Source: Tetradesmus obliquus
Lineage: Eukaryota > Chlorophyta > Chlorophyceae > Sphaeropleales > Scenedesmaceae
DNA length: 64,000 nt
Assembly: GCA_030272155.1 (NCBI GenBank)
Contig: CP126192.1
Span: forward strand, 5,924,501 to 5,988,500
Reading direction: 5' to 3'
The position numbers and the translations under genes are program-made. How positions within the stretch are numbered: the stretch's first letter is position 1; every line of letters begins with the position of its first letter. The notes under the pieces were generated by a model, which was not told where the DNA came from, searched no databases, and saw only the letters and a program-made list of their open reading frames with translations. This document shows, piece by piece, positions 21,501-32,302 of the stretch.

Positions 21501-22799
21501 GGAGTGACAAAAACGCTGGCGGCTGTGCAAAGATTGTATTGGTGGCCAGGTATGCGTGGCTCAGTGACATCATATGTCACCACGTGTGCTTCCTGCCAAC
21601 GCAATAAAGTTCAAGGCAAGAAACCCATTGGGAAGGTGCAGCCATTAGCGGTGCCTGCAGCCCCATGGAGTGAGGTGTCCATGGATTTCATTACGGGTCT
21701 GCCGACTACTCCAGCCGGTAATGATTCGATAATGGTGATGTGTGACAGACTCACAAAGATGGTGCACTTCGCGGCGTGCACAAAAACAGTTGATGCTGTC
21801 GGAGCAGCAAAACTGTTCAGAGACCATGTCTTCCGGTATCATGGTTGGCCAGCTAGCATTGTGAGCGATCGCGATACTCGCTTCCGTAGTGAGTTCTGGT
21901 CGTCTCTCATGCAGCTGACAGGTGTCAGGCACAAGATGAGCACTGCCTTCCACCCGCAGACAGATGGTCAAACAGAGAGTCGAGTGCTTGAGGAGTACCT
22001 ACGGCACTACGTCAATCCAGTTCAAGATGATTGGGATGATTGGCTCCCTCTGGCTGAGTTTGCTTACAACAACTCAGTTCACGAGGCGGTAGGTGAGACC
22101 CCGTTCTTACTGAACTACGGTCTGCACCCACGCCTGCCAGGAGCAGTCCGCACGCAAGCACGGACGGTCACTCCCGCGAGTGAGTTTGCGTCGAGAATGC
22201 AAGAAATTGTCGCTAAGGCAAAGGCGCGGCTTGAGGCAGCACGCAAGCGTGCTGAGCGGATTTACAACCCCTCTCGCCGTGAGGCTATCTTCTCAGTAGG
22301 CGATCAAGTGTTGCTTAGTGCAAGAAATATTGTTCTTAAAACGCCTGGCGTTAACAAACTCTTGCCTAAGTACATTGGTCCCTTCAGAGTGGCAGAAGTT
22401 CTCAGTCCGGTTACATATCGCCTGGACCTTCCTGCCAGCATGCGGTGCCACAATGTGTTTCATGTTGGGTTACTGCTTGAGTATAGATCGGACGGCAGAG
22501 AGCAGCCGCCCCCACCTCCACTAGAGTTTGATGATGGCGAAAGTGGAGAGTGGTTTGAGATTGACCAGGTGCTCAAGCACCGGCAGGTCAAAGTTGGTAG
22601 GCGTTCAGTTACGCAGTATCTTGTTCGTTGGAAGGGCTATGGTCCTGAAAACGATGAGTGGCGTGATGCAGTTGGTGTCACTGCCACAGCTACTGACGCC
22701 TACTGGGCTGGGCTTGGCGGTCGCACAGCAGCAGCGTCTGCTGGTGCTGCCCCTCGCCGACGTGTTCGTGGGCCACGTTCACGGAGATTGTGTAGCTAG
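18393..22799 (+). CDS. Truncated and internally duplicated pol polyprotein (RT-RNaseH-IN-IN-chromodomain)
   Basis: One uninterrupted frame of 1,468 codons begins inside the 5' LTR. RT starts at 18525 with the conserved EKDRHKTAF region and has the YLDD active site (18684-18695). The upstream RT motif holding the first catalytic Asp is deleted, so RT should be dead. RNase H follows (DAS, TPEKELLA, SDHEPL, NAADPLS). Integrase copy 1 has the HHCC zinc finger (SGHKG ... CASC) and the DDE triad (SMDFITG, VSDRDTRF, DGQTES). Then the reading frame re-enters RNase H at MHALTVWR and repeats integrase. Only copy 2 continues into the GPY/F motif (YIGPF) and a chromodomain (YLVRWKGYGPENDEW), which in chromoviruses targets integration to marked chromatin. 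The natural start is probably lost with gag. Confidence 0.9.
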   Translation: MILRHVTLSLRVHVRWYVGRAGHINGPSSPSPVFLHQPSLPSARLVAEKDRHKTAFRTPMGLYEWNVMPFGLTNAPAVFARTMQTVFQDMIGKFVLVYLDDILIFSKTPEEHETHLEMVLQRLEQHKFYAQLKKCHFALPEVEFLGHMVSKEGIRVDPRKVKIVQEWPKPANLSDLRSFLGLSNYFRRFVHAYSTIARPLHALTRKDVPWQWTATCDKAFQLLKDKLSSAPVLKMPDFTQPFELIADASDYTLGAILMQEGRPIAFESRKLTPAEVNYHTPEKELLAVMHALTVWRCYVDGSHVKILSDHEPLKYLRSKAQLLPRQVRWSQFLERFDYSWEYRAGRLNAADPLSRVAHAEVGGSGTGSWAGSVPASETVLEYLAAIAEEGAPRRSKRKRSLARSFSPPESPRLSRKKKQGQSRTAPAKTAQSTVPASKADAVDTRATRPAVEQIATDIREALQAVYSSEQQGLEQAVVRFGLRHTEDGLWCRQQQVYVPTAELQRRCISGLHDTPYSGHKGVTKTLAAVQRLYWWPGMRGSVTSYVTTCASCQRNKVQGKKPIGKLQPLAVPAAPWSEVSMDFITGLPTTPAGNDLIMVMCDRLTKMVHFAACTKTVDAVGAAKLFRDHVFRYHGWPASIVSDRDTRFRSEFWSSLMQLTGVRHKMSTAFHPQTDGQTESRVLEEYLRHYVNPVQDDWDDWLPLAEFAYNNSVHEAVGETPFLLNYGLHPRLPGAVRTQARTVTPASEFASRMQEIVAKAKARLEAARKRAERIYNPSRREAIFSVGDQVLLSARNIVLKTPGVMHALTVWRCYVDGSHVKILSDHEPLKYLRSKAQLLPRQVRWSQFLERFDYSWEYRAGRLNAADPLSRVAHAEVGGSGTGSWAGSVPASETVLEYLAAIAEEGAPRRSKRKRSLARSFSPPESPRLSRKKKQGQSRTAPAKTAQSTVPASKADAVDTRATRPAVEQIATDIREALQAVYSSEQQGLEQAVVRFGLRHTEDGLWCRQQQVYVPTAELQRRCISGLHDTPYSGHKGVTKTLAAVQRLYWWPGMRGSVTSYVTTCASCQRNKVQGKKPIGKVQPLAVPAAPWSEVSMDFITGLPTTPAGNDSIMVMCDRLTKMVHFAACTKTVDAVGAAKLFRDHVFRYHGWPASIVSDRDTRFRSEFWSSLMQLTGVRHKMSTAFHPQTDGQTESRVLEEYLRHYVNPVQDDWDDWLPLAEFAYNNSVHEAVGETPFLLNYGLHPRLPGAVRTQARTVTPASEFASRMQEIVAKAKARLEAARKRAERIYNPSRREAIFSVGDQVLLSARNIVLKTPGVNKLLPKYIGPFRVAEVLSPVTYRLDLPASMRCHNVFHVGLLLEYRSDGREQPPPPPLEFDDGESGEWFEIDQVLKHRQVKVGRRSVTQYLVRWKGYGPENDEWRDAVGVTATATDAYWAGLGGRTAAASAGAAPRRRVRGPRSRRLCS
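19257..22352 (+). repeat. 1548-bp in-frame tandem duplication inside pol
   Basis: Copy 1 is 19257-20804 and copy 2 is 20805-22352; the offset of 1548 bp is exactly 516 codons, so the frame is kept. I find two amino-acid differences (L to V in GK[L/V]QPLAV and L to S in GND[L/S]IMV), so the duplication is very young. It is not at domain boundaries: it starts in RNase H and ends just before the GPY/F motif. Confidence 0.97.
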
Positions 22800-22828
22800 T
22801 AGCATCTAGCTGCCAGGAGTCAGCCACT

Positions 22829-22841
22829 AGGTGGGGAGGAG
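22829..22841 (+). promoter_or_regulatory. Polypurine tract
   Basis: AGGTGGGGAGGAG sits directly before the 3' LTR, where the primer for plus-strand DNA synthesis is made in LTR elements. Confidence 0.8.
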
Positions 22842-23045
22842 TGTTGCGTGCAACACTACTCTAGAAGCCCCATGAGCTAGTGTGCTGTCTAAGTAGAACT
22901 ACGTAGATGGACTTTGATCCTTCGGCATGTTACTCTGAGTCTTAGGGTACATGTTCGTTGGTACGTAGGCAGGGCAGGCCATATTAACGGGCCTTCGTCC
23001 CCAAGTCCAGTATTCTTACACCAGCCCAGCTTACCCAGCGCAAGA
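22842..23045 (+). repeat. 3' LTR
   Basis: It matches the 5' LTR over its whole 204 bp and is followed by the right target-site copy TGAGC (23046-23050). Confidence 0.93.
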
Positions 23046-23050
23046 TGAGC

Positions 23051-23793
23051 GCATTGGTGCAAATTCTGTTTTCATGTCTGGGATGTCGATTGCTATTCAG
23101 ACAGCTGCAAAGCATGTGAGATGGAATAGTATTGACTGCTGAATCTGGATATCTAAGTGGTTTTCTGATGTAGCGTAAGGTGGACGCTGAGACAATTGTA
23201 ACCTGAGGCACACCACAGAGGTCCTCTGTTCATCCTCTAAATCCTTGAAGGCAAAGTTGCAGGCATGCTGCGCAACATGCTTGCCGCAAAAAATTACAGG
23301 AGCTGTCTAAATTTTAATATTTATAAACTGATTATTGTCTGCACCGCTGTAACGGCCGCGGCTATGAGCTTTTGGCAGGATAGCAAGCTGGATTTGATTG
23401 TGCGGTACCCGGTACTGGCAGTTTCTTTTTGTGTCTGCCGAGCTACGAAGACATGTACTGGCACTGCTGCCCTGGTCCTGCGTTCTTATAATACAATGAC
23501 TAACTAGATCCAACCATTGAAACCTGCAAAGGCACATAGCACTAAATGGGATCCCCACTCGGGCTTGTGTTCAACACAATGTGTTTTGTCACCAGTGACG
23601 AGGGTTCTATTGTGGGGTCTGGCTAGTACTGGTGCCTCGTCCATATCAATGTCGCTTTTGTTTGATTTAAAAGTTTTGAAGGCTGCTTGCCTACAGCGGC
23701 AGCGCACACCTGAACAAAATGGACCATTTCACGCAGCACAGATAGTGCGCACGGTTATCCAGCAGCGCCAGCTGCTGTCAGCGAGCTGAAGAG
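23051..23793. other. Intergenic upstream of the TRANK1-like gene
   Basis: Between the retrotransposon and the giant gene; no domain-bearing frame. It should contain the promoter and 5' UTR of the downstream gene, but I see no clear TATA box. Confidence 0.45.
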
Positions 23794-24594
23794 ATGTCTG
23801 GTTTCGCTGTGCTGGCAGACCTTCCAGAGCTTATTTCCGAAAGTGAGACCGATCCCGAGACAGATGAGGACTCCTCGGAGTATGAAACCGACCATGAAGG
23901 GGAAACAGCAGCAGAGAGCGAACACGCACATGCAGCAAACGCAAGTGGCCTTTCGAAAGGTTTCTTCAAATCGCCTGCTCACAATGAGTCCACCAGTCGT
24001 GCAGCTGGGGCCTCCAACACAGGCCGGGCAGGCAGTAGCAGCAGTAGCAGAGCTGCAGGCAGCAGCAGCAGTAGCGCAGGTCTGTGCACTGGGTTCTTTA
24101 GTTCACCTTCCAGCAAGCCTAGTAGCAGCAGCAGCAGCAGCCAGACAGTTGCTGGAGGGCGACAGGCATCTGCAGGCAGCAGCAGCTCTGGTGAGTGTGC
24201 TGTGCCTCCTGTGACCCTTTTCGGGCAGGCGAACCTGCAATGCAGCGTCCAAACTCTGTGCTGGAGCAATATGCTGATTTGACAGGCTCACTTTTTATGA
24301 TGTGCTTGCATGTAAAAATTGCGTGCAGCAATTGCATTACATCCTATCAAGTATTTATTTTCTAGTGCGCAAGGAAACCTCATCAACAACAGCCAGGCTT
24401 GCGTCTGCAGAAGGTGCACACATGCTCACATGTGTATCTCAACTGTGAGTTTGCAGTGTGTGTTTGCCTGTTTTGCACAGGTGCCAGTGCAAGTTTGAGA
24501 GGCAGCACCGCTGCAGGCGGCAGTGCTGCACCACCCCAGGCTGCACTGAGGAGCGGCAGCGGCAGCTTGAGGACCGGCTTCTTTTGACAAACCT

Positions 24595-24649
<55 letters not shown>

Positions 24650-24831
24650 CCCAGCCGCAGCGCCTGCATCCGCAACAGCAGCAGCAGCAGCAGCGCATGG
24701 CACCTCCTGCACAGCAGCAGCAGCAGCAGCAGCACGCAAAGGCTGTTGAGCAGGGCCCGTGGGTGTCGCTCTTTCGCGTATACCTGAAAGGCTGCTATTT
24801 CGCGCTGCCCGCGGGGGATGGCCCCTGCCAG
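23794..24831 (+). other. TRANK1-like exons 1-3: acidic/Ser/polyQ N-terminus with frameshift
   Basis: Exons 23794-24190, 24366-24413 and 24481-24831 (phases 1, 1). An acidic start (SESETDPETDEDSSEYETD) is followed by Ser-rich sequence with a recurring GFF motif: KGFFKSP, TGFFSSP and RTGFF. In exon 3 the frame hits TGA at 24585-24587 right after RTGFF. Reading past a run of four T with one base fewer continues GFFDKPKQQQ into polyQ and then AKAVEQGPWVSLF, which is in phase with the next exon. So either one T is extra or the site is bypassed. Confidence 0.65.
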
Positions 24832-27800
24832 GTAAGGCAGCTGCTGCTGCAAGTGCATGATGGGCAGAATGCAATGCAGCTGACGCATCAAGCACCAGCA
24901 TGCATGCATGCGCATGGTGCACGCTGTGCATTGTGTTGGCGCATTTTTGGTGTGGAGCCGGCATAGCACAGGCTTTGAACCTACTTGCAGCGGTCACAAG
25001 GGCTGGGCAAACATCTTGCTATACCTGTTACTTGCGCAGCAGCAGTTGCCGGGCGCTGCATCTGCCTCATTCTCATCCCTGCTGCTGCTGCTGCTGCTGC
25101 TGCTGCCCAACTCACTGCCCTGCATCCCTGCTGTCTTCTTGCCACGTGCAACACTGCCTGCCCCAGGCGACTGTCGACGCAGCGCACGACCTGCTGCAGC
25201 TGCTGGCCGAGCACCCGCAACTGGAGGCCCTAGCTGCAGACGACAGGCAGCTGCTGCAGTGGCGGGACACGTTTGTGCAGCGCTACCGAGAGGAGGCGAC
25301 GTGGCTGCCGCAGTATCCTGCCAGCCGCATCAACTGGAGTGACTGGATGCGGCAGCTGCTGTGGAACGTGCTGATCAGTGAGTGTTACATATGGTTACAT
25401 ACATTGGCAACGTCACATACTCGCTGAACCAAGGAGTGGGAACCCAAATCAGCAGCGAATGAGGAGCTCATAGGGAGGATTGGCTGATGATTGATGAGCA
25501 ATGCGTGCCAGGTGCTGGCTCCGCTGCTGAATTGCTGTGCGGCAGGCTGCTTGTGTTCTGTAAGCACTTGGAGTCAGCAGGGCAGACAGAGGAGTAGTTT
25601 GGAGCCTAATATTATTACATCAGGCAGCTGAAGTGCGTGCATTGCTGTGCAGTTTGACCCGACTCGCAGCATGCTGGGCTTGCTGCTGCTCACACCCAGT
25701 GACTCATTCCTGCTCACTGAATGCTGTGTGTGCTGGACTGCGCCACAGGTGGTACTCCTGTGGATATTGACGGCCTGTGCGAGCTGGTTGAGGAGCTGCA
25801 CTGCCAAAAGGACAACTGGATGATGCTGAGCGTGCCGAATAACAATGACGGCTGGTTTGTGCGGCCCGGCATGCCAAGCGAGCTGCAGGCCATGCCGGGG
25901 CACGCAAATATCTGGGAGGTGCTCATCAGGTGGGGCCAGGTGTCATATAACATAATGTACATGTTTCTTAACGTCACATTTGGTGAGCTTTTTTTAGGGC
26001 TTTGTGGGTGGTTGCCGGCTTTGAACCCAGGGTGGGTTGCGGTGGCTGGCTGAGCTGTGCATGGCCTGCAGGTTGAGCAGCGCCTTGCGTGTGACTCTAC
26101 TGCTGAGGACTCCTGAACATGTTGTTTCTACTGCTGCTGCAGGCACCAGCGCTGGCCAATGCTGCTGGAAGGCATCAAGCAGTGGCCGGCAATTTTCGAG
26201 GACTACATAACCCCCTCCAAGTCACCCGGCCTGTACGTGGATGGCAGCCCTCTGTGTGTGCTGCTGCAGCAGCTGCTGTACGCAGACGCGCCTGTGCACG
26301 TCATGTCCGAGGTTTTCAGCCACGTGACAAAGTACACAGTCGCAGGCCTCAGTGATAGTGGCATCAAGCCTGGCCGCAGCTTTATGCGGCATTTCCCTGG
26401 AGCGTGTTACAGCCTGCAGCTGTGGTTTGCTCCGCCTGCGCTGATGGCAGAGCAAGGTGCCCTGGACACACACCAGCGGGAGGATGTGAAGCGCAGCAAG
26501 CTGCCGGACCTGCTGAGCGCTGCTGTGGCCATGAACACTGGCGGCAGCAAGCTGCCAGTGATGAAGGCGGTGAGCGCGGATGCTGCTTTGCATTGGGGGC
26601 GGGTGGTGTGATGTGTGGGTGTGGAACGCAGCTGTCATCACGGCGTAATGTGGCACATCATTCAGCAACAGAGTAGAGTGCGTGGGCTCATGCTGCACAC
26701 CTGCTGCCGCATGCGGCGGCGCGACTCAGCTGCTGTATGCACGCACGACACGCATTGCTATGTCGCCAATACTTCACCAGCCACACCTCTAACCCGCCAC
26801 ACTTCTGTCCGCTGCGCTGTTTAAACATGATATGTCATGCCAGGTCCTGCGCCATATGGCGTGGCCTGGCATGCTGGTAGACCCAGCCCGGGCTTCAGCT
26901 CAGACGCGGCAGGGCTGGTGGTTTGAGTGCAGCGCCGTGTGGTCAGCAGTGAAGCGAGGCGACGAGGAGGTGCTGAAGCTGCTGCTGGCCAGCATTGCCA
27001 GGTGTGTGGGGGTTAGAGATGAAGGGTCAGGGTTCGGGTGGGTGCAGGGGTGTTGATAGCCCTAGCGTGCATTTGCAGCTGGGTTTAAGGGTGTGTTATC
27101 TTCAGAAGCGAGGCGATGAGGAGGTGCTGAAGCTGTGCATGAGCAGCTGTTGAAAGAGAGGACACAGTCAAATGCATGCAAGCATCGGCAGGTGTGTGTT
27201 GACAGAGAGAACATTGCAAGGCATGCGGGCAGACTGACGACATGTGCACTAAACTTCAGACAACAGAGGTGCTGAAGCTGGCCAGCATTGCCAGGTGCGC
27301 GCGTGCGCATGAGCAGCTGTGCACTTGTGTGTGAGAAAGCTGCGCGTCTTGTGTGTCTGCATGCATCGATGCTAATGTGTGCTGCAGCTGACATCTGTTT
27401 GCTCCTGCTGCTGCTGCTGCCACCACGCCTGCAGTGGCGGTGAAATGCTGAGGGGCGCCCACAGCGCCCACAGCCCCTTGCGCAACCACAAGTTTGTGCC
27501 AGCAGCACGCTACAACGTGGACATGACATGCGAGGGCGTTACGCCGCTGATGCTGGCGATCCGCGCTGGCAACATCAACCAGGCCAAGATGCTGCTGGCA
27601 GCGGGGGCAGACCCCCTGGCAGTGTGCAGCACAGCTGGCGGCAGCAGCAGCAGCAGCAGCGCAACAGCTGGCAATGAGTGGAGCACGCCACTGCATGAGG
27701 CTGGTAGGTGCTAGCTGGGATAATGAGTGCTGCTGCAGCTGCTGCTGTTAGTATTCGTCAAGCCGTGCTGCATCAGCAGCCATGTGGAGCCAAACTCGCT

Positions 27801-30800
27801 GCCTCTCTGGCGCCCTGGGCCACGTTACACTCTGCTGCCTCTTACAAAAACACACCTGGAACCTGTTTCTGCTGCAGTTGAGAAGAACCAGGTGAAGCTG
27901 CTGCAGCACCTGGCACCCAAGCTTGCTGCAACCCCCGCAGTGACCCACCCCAAGCCCTTTGGCCGCCACAAGCAAGGCAGCATCTGGAACAGTGCGGGAC
28001 ACACGCCGCTGACGCTGGCTTGTAGCTTGGGACATGACAAGGCTGCTTGTGCTATGCTGGCAGCTGGCTTCACTCCGCTGCAGCTGGCTAGGGTGCTGCT
28101 GCCTGGCGCCGGAAAGGAGCAGGAGGTGCATGCGCTGCTGCTGGCTGCCCAAGTGAGTGGTGCACGATAAAAACATATAACTGCGCTTTGTGAATGTCAT
28201 ATACTGTACATATACGCAAGTGTTCGCTAGCACATGCTCGGCGCTCAGACATGATGTTGCTGGACTGTGAGCAGGCGGTCACACGGCAAGCAAGCTGTGC
28301 GAGCACACAGACTGCGCACCACATCGGCCTTGCCACCAATTCTCTTGCAGTGTGGTAGTCTTAAACCATGCAGGCAAGCCTTGTTCTCAGCTTGTCACTG
28401 CTGAAGTGTCTTATCAGCGTCCGCCTAATTCACAAAGCCATGTCTTGTTGTGCTGCGCCACCCTATCCATCCATTATATAGGCCGCTGCTGCTAGCGAGC
28501 ACGCTATGAAGGACTTCCTGCACCAGCTGCTGCACAGCTCCAGCAAGCAGGCCATAGACTGGCTGCAGCAGCTGCTTGAGGTGCTGCACCCGCAGCTGCA
28601 GCCTGCAGCAGCAGCGGAGCTGGCAGCCTGGCTTGCGCAGCAGCGGCAGGTGGTGCAGGCGCTGACAGCAGATGACCCGCAGCTGAGGGTGCTGCGGATG
28701 TTGCTGAAGCGCAGCGTGCAGCATGCTGCTGTACTGCTGCTGCTGCTGCGGGTGGTGGTTGCGGCAAAGCAGCAGCAGCAGCAGCAAGGCGAGGCAGCAG
28801 CAGCACAGAAGTCAGATACGGCAGCAATGACAGCGTCTGGCGCTACTCACAGCAGCAGCAGCAGCAATGACAGCTTCGTGAGGGAACTGCTGCTGGATGT
28901 GCTAGCCACGCAGTCAGCAGGCGATGCCCTTTCAGCGTTGCTGCAGAGTGTGCAGCTGCCGCCAGGCCTGCTGCAGGGCGCAGCCAAGGTGGCGGTGCAT
29001 CCCAGCAAGGCTGCTGCTGTTGCGCAGTGGCTGCCACAGCTGCTGCAGCTGGGGCTGCCGCCGCATGTCAAGGTAGGGCACGGTGTGGTGTGCTATGCTG
29101 CTCTGTGCTGTGCTGCGCCTGTGGTGTAGGGTGCTTTAACGCATACGCTACTGCTAATCCAGCAGGCGTTGCTGCAGGTGCTTGTTCCTGAGCCTGCAGC
29201 GTTGACCCCGTTTTGACCTGATTTGCGGTGCTGCTGCTCTGGCCCTTTGCAGGACCCTCAGGGCTATACACCCCTGGCCCACATGCTGCTTCCCCTAGGC
29301 ACCAGCTGCCTGCAGCCGCTGCTCGACACCAATGAGCAACGAGTCATCACTGACGCTGATATAGCGCAGTGGAGGCAGAACCTGCTGCAGGCAGCTGTGG
29401 CTCTGCAGGAGCCAGAGCAGCGGGCTGAAGCTGTTGCAGTGATAACAGCCAAGGCTGCGCAGCAGGGCTGGGTTGCTGTGTTTAGCGCCAAGAGTGGCAA
29501 GCAGCAGACGGCTGCCACAATGTGTAAGAATGCTAAGCTTCGGCAGGTGATCATGGCGGCAGAATCGCAGGCGAAGCAGGTTGCTGCAAAGGCGGCAAAT
29601 GCAGCCAAAGCAGCCAAGGCAGCAGAAGCAGCGAAGGCAGCAGCAGGGCGGATGGAAAGCAGCAGGAGCAGCAGCCGGGCGACGGGGTATGCAGCAGACA
29701 GCAGAACTGGCGCTGCTGCTGGTGCTGATGCAGCGGCAGCAGATGCAGCAGCTGCGAGCAGCAAGGATGCGACCGGCCAGAATGGCCAGGCAGGGCAGCA
29801 GCAGCAGCAGCAGCAGGGTGCTGCAGATACAGCAGCGGCAGAGGGTGCAATGCAGCGAGAAACAGCAGCGCAGCGCAAGGAGCGGCTCAATGCGCTGGTC
29901 ACGCAAGTCGCACGTGCATTGCAACTTGCAGCAGCACCCAGGGTGCTCAATGCAGCTGAGCAGCAGCAGCGGCGGCTGACGGCGGCGCAGAAAGCAGTGC
30001 GGGACGTGGAGCTGGTGCGCAGTCGCATTGCGGGGCTAGCACCAGAGCAGCTGCCTGAGAAGGATGTGGCACTTGGGGAGGGAGTGGTCCCAGGTGCTGA
30101 GGGTAGTGCAGCAGCAGCAGCAGCAGCAGAGGGTGCTGCTGCTGGTGGCAAGCGTGGGCAGCGGCGCGGTGCAGCAGCAGCAGCAGCGGATGGTGCAGTG
30201 GTGCAGCTGCAGCAGGAGCTACAGGATGAAGAGGATGACGTAATCAGCTCAGGAGATGACTCAGACGATGATGATGTGGCAGGCGGTACAGTTGAAGGCA
30301 GTACAGCAGCAGGCAGTACAGCAGCAGCAGGTGGTACAGTTTTGCCTGCAGCTGGTGCTGCTGCTGCTGAGCTGGCTGCAGTGGACGAGGAGATCTTGAG
30401 TGGTCTGCCTTGGGAGTTCACCATCACCAGGGATGCCTTCATCGAGCTAATGCACCTGGAGACGTGAGTGCTGCTCTTCTGGACCTTACCCCGTGGCTGA
30501 GTTTTCACTTTAAAACATGTTGTGTTGTTGTTGAGCGTTGGCTGCTCAGTGGCTGGTGCTCACCCCATGGTTGAGTTGTTGTTGCGTGTTGGCTGTGTGC
30601 CTTGATGCCGCTGCTGCTGGTCCTTTGGAGGGCTGAGAGCAGCGATGTTGCTGCAGATAGTTGTGTGAGGTGCAGTCCGTCCCTGCTCAAACAACGTGCA
30701 CTCATTGGCAGAGCCTTAGTCCTGCAATGGAAGCATGCTCAACAGCCGCTGCCTCCCCCCTCTCCCCCCCACCCTCCTCTCTCAGCATACCCCTGCCCAC

Positions 30801-32263
30801 TCCCCCTCTTCATGTTTGTTCATGTGCTTGACACTGCTGCTAGATTCCCTTAAATGGTCAAGCTGATCTACATCTGCTGCATCTGCTGCCCTCCTACCGC
30901 CTTGTTGAACTGCAGGCAGCAAAAGCGGCGTGCGTTCCTCCCTGCACACCCCTGCCCTTACCCCTCTCGTTACGTGTGGAAGTTTTTCCACTGCGCCTGC
31001 TGCTGCCTTCCCAATCTGCCACACTGCTTCCAAACTGCAAACTGCAGGCATCAGAAGCGTCTGGTGTTCCTGCGGCTGCAGCGCATAGGCCTTGGCACGT
31101 GGCAGAGTGACGGCATCAGCAAGCGGCTGCGTACAGCGGAGCCTGGCCTTGAGCTGTACCGCACCAAGACAACACGCGGCGGCCGCATCATCTGGCAGGT
31201 GATTGTGCATGGGTGTGTATCTGTGATTATGTGCATGTTGGATATTGTGTATGTTTAATATTGTGCATGTGCAGGTAGCGTGGGGGATGTGCGCGGCGGC
31301 TGCATCATCTGGCACGTATGCGTCATTGATCGTTGAGCATCATCTGGCACGTATGCGTCATTGATCGTTGAGCATCATCTGGCACGTATGCGTCATTGAT
31401 CGTTGAGCATCATCTGGCACGTATGCGTCATTGATCGTTGAGCATCATCTGGCACGTATGCGTCATTGATCGTTGAGCATCATCTGGCACGTATGCGTCA
31501 TTGATCGTTGAGCATCATCTGGCACGTATGCGTCATTGATCGTTGAGCATCATCTGGCACGTATGCGTCATTGATCGTTGAGCATCATCTGGCACGTATG
31601 CGTCATTGATCGTTGAGCATCATCTGGCACGTATGCGTCATTGATCGTTGAGCATGGCATGCTCCTCAATCCCACACCTCTTTGTCTGAACAGAACATAT
31701 ACACCTCTGCGCTGCTGCCACAAAACGGCTGCCTGCGCCAACCCACACGTCGTGGTGCACTACTCCATGCCCTGCAGGTGTACAGCAGGTGTGCAGCAGG
31801 TGTGCAGCAGTAAACATACACAGCAGATATTTTCAAGTTTCCGAGTTGTTTGATGCCCGTTTTGATGCGATTCAACGTTTGCGCTACACCCAACAGGTGG
31901 TGGGGGTAGACTACTCGCTTGCCCGCAAGTGCTACCTGGAGATGATCCGAGTCTGGGCCATCCACGCCACACACGACCCCTACGAGAAGACCCTCAGCTC
32001 CCGCTCCTCAACCCTACAGACCATTATCGCAAGCCACAGGCGCAGCCAGCAAGTGCGGAAGCGGCTGCAGCTGCGGCAGCTGCAGCTCAGCAGCAGCAGT
32101 AATGCGGCGAATGCGGTTGAAGGGCAGCGGCTGCCGGTGCAGTACCAGCCGCTGAATTCAGCAGACGATGACGATGATGTGGCAGCAGGTGTACTGCCTG
32201 AGGCGTCTGGCGGTACAGATGAGACGGCAGTACGGCTGGCAGCAGCGCACAGGGGAGCCGCGC

Positions 32264-32302
<39 letters not shown>

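Larger units (their letters stand above)
18321..23045 (+). mobile_element. Ty3/Gypsy chromovirus LTR retrotransposon, internally deleted and duplicated
   Basis: A 4.7-kb element has 204-bp LTRs that look identical by eye, a polypurine tract and a 5-bp target-site duplication, so insertion was recent. Pol domain order (RT, RNase H, integrase, GPY/F, chromodomain) identifies a chromovirus of the Ty3/Gypsy group. There is no gag, no protease, and the N-terminal part of RT is missing: the 5' LTR runs straight into RT coding sequence at 18524/18525. The RNase H-integrase part is tandemly duplicated in frame. It cannot be autonomous as it stands. It lies 750 bp upstream of the TRANK1-like start codon and in the same orientation. 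Confidence 0.93.

Noticed and set aside
23794..24587. Separate 183-residue gene ending at TGA 24585
   Set aside because: Possible, but removing one T continues the GFF motif pattern into the polyQ frame that joins the following exons. A single larger gene is the simpler reading; kept as a stated alternative.
29264..30508. 414-codon antisense frame opposite exon 11 and similar long antisense frames over polyQ exons
   Set aside because: They are shadows of triplet repeats: CAG or GCA runs leave all frames open. The products are Ala/Ser/Cys/Leu homopolymers without domains.
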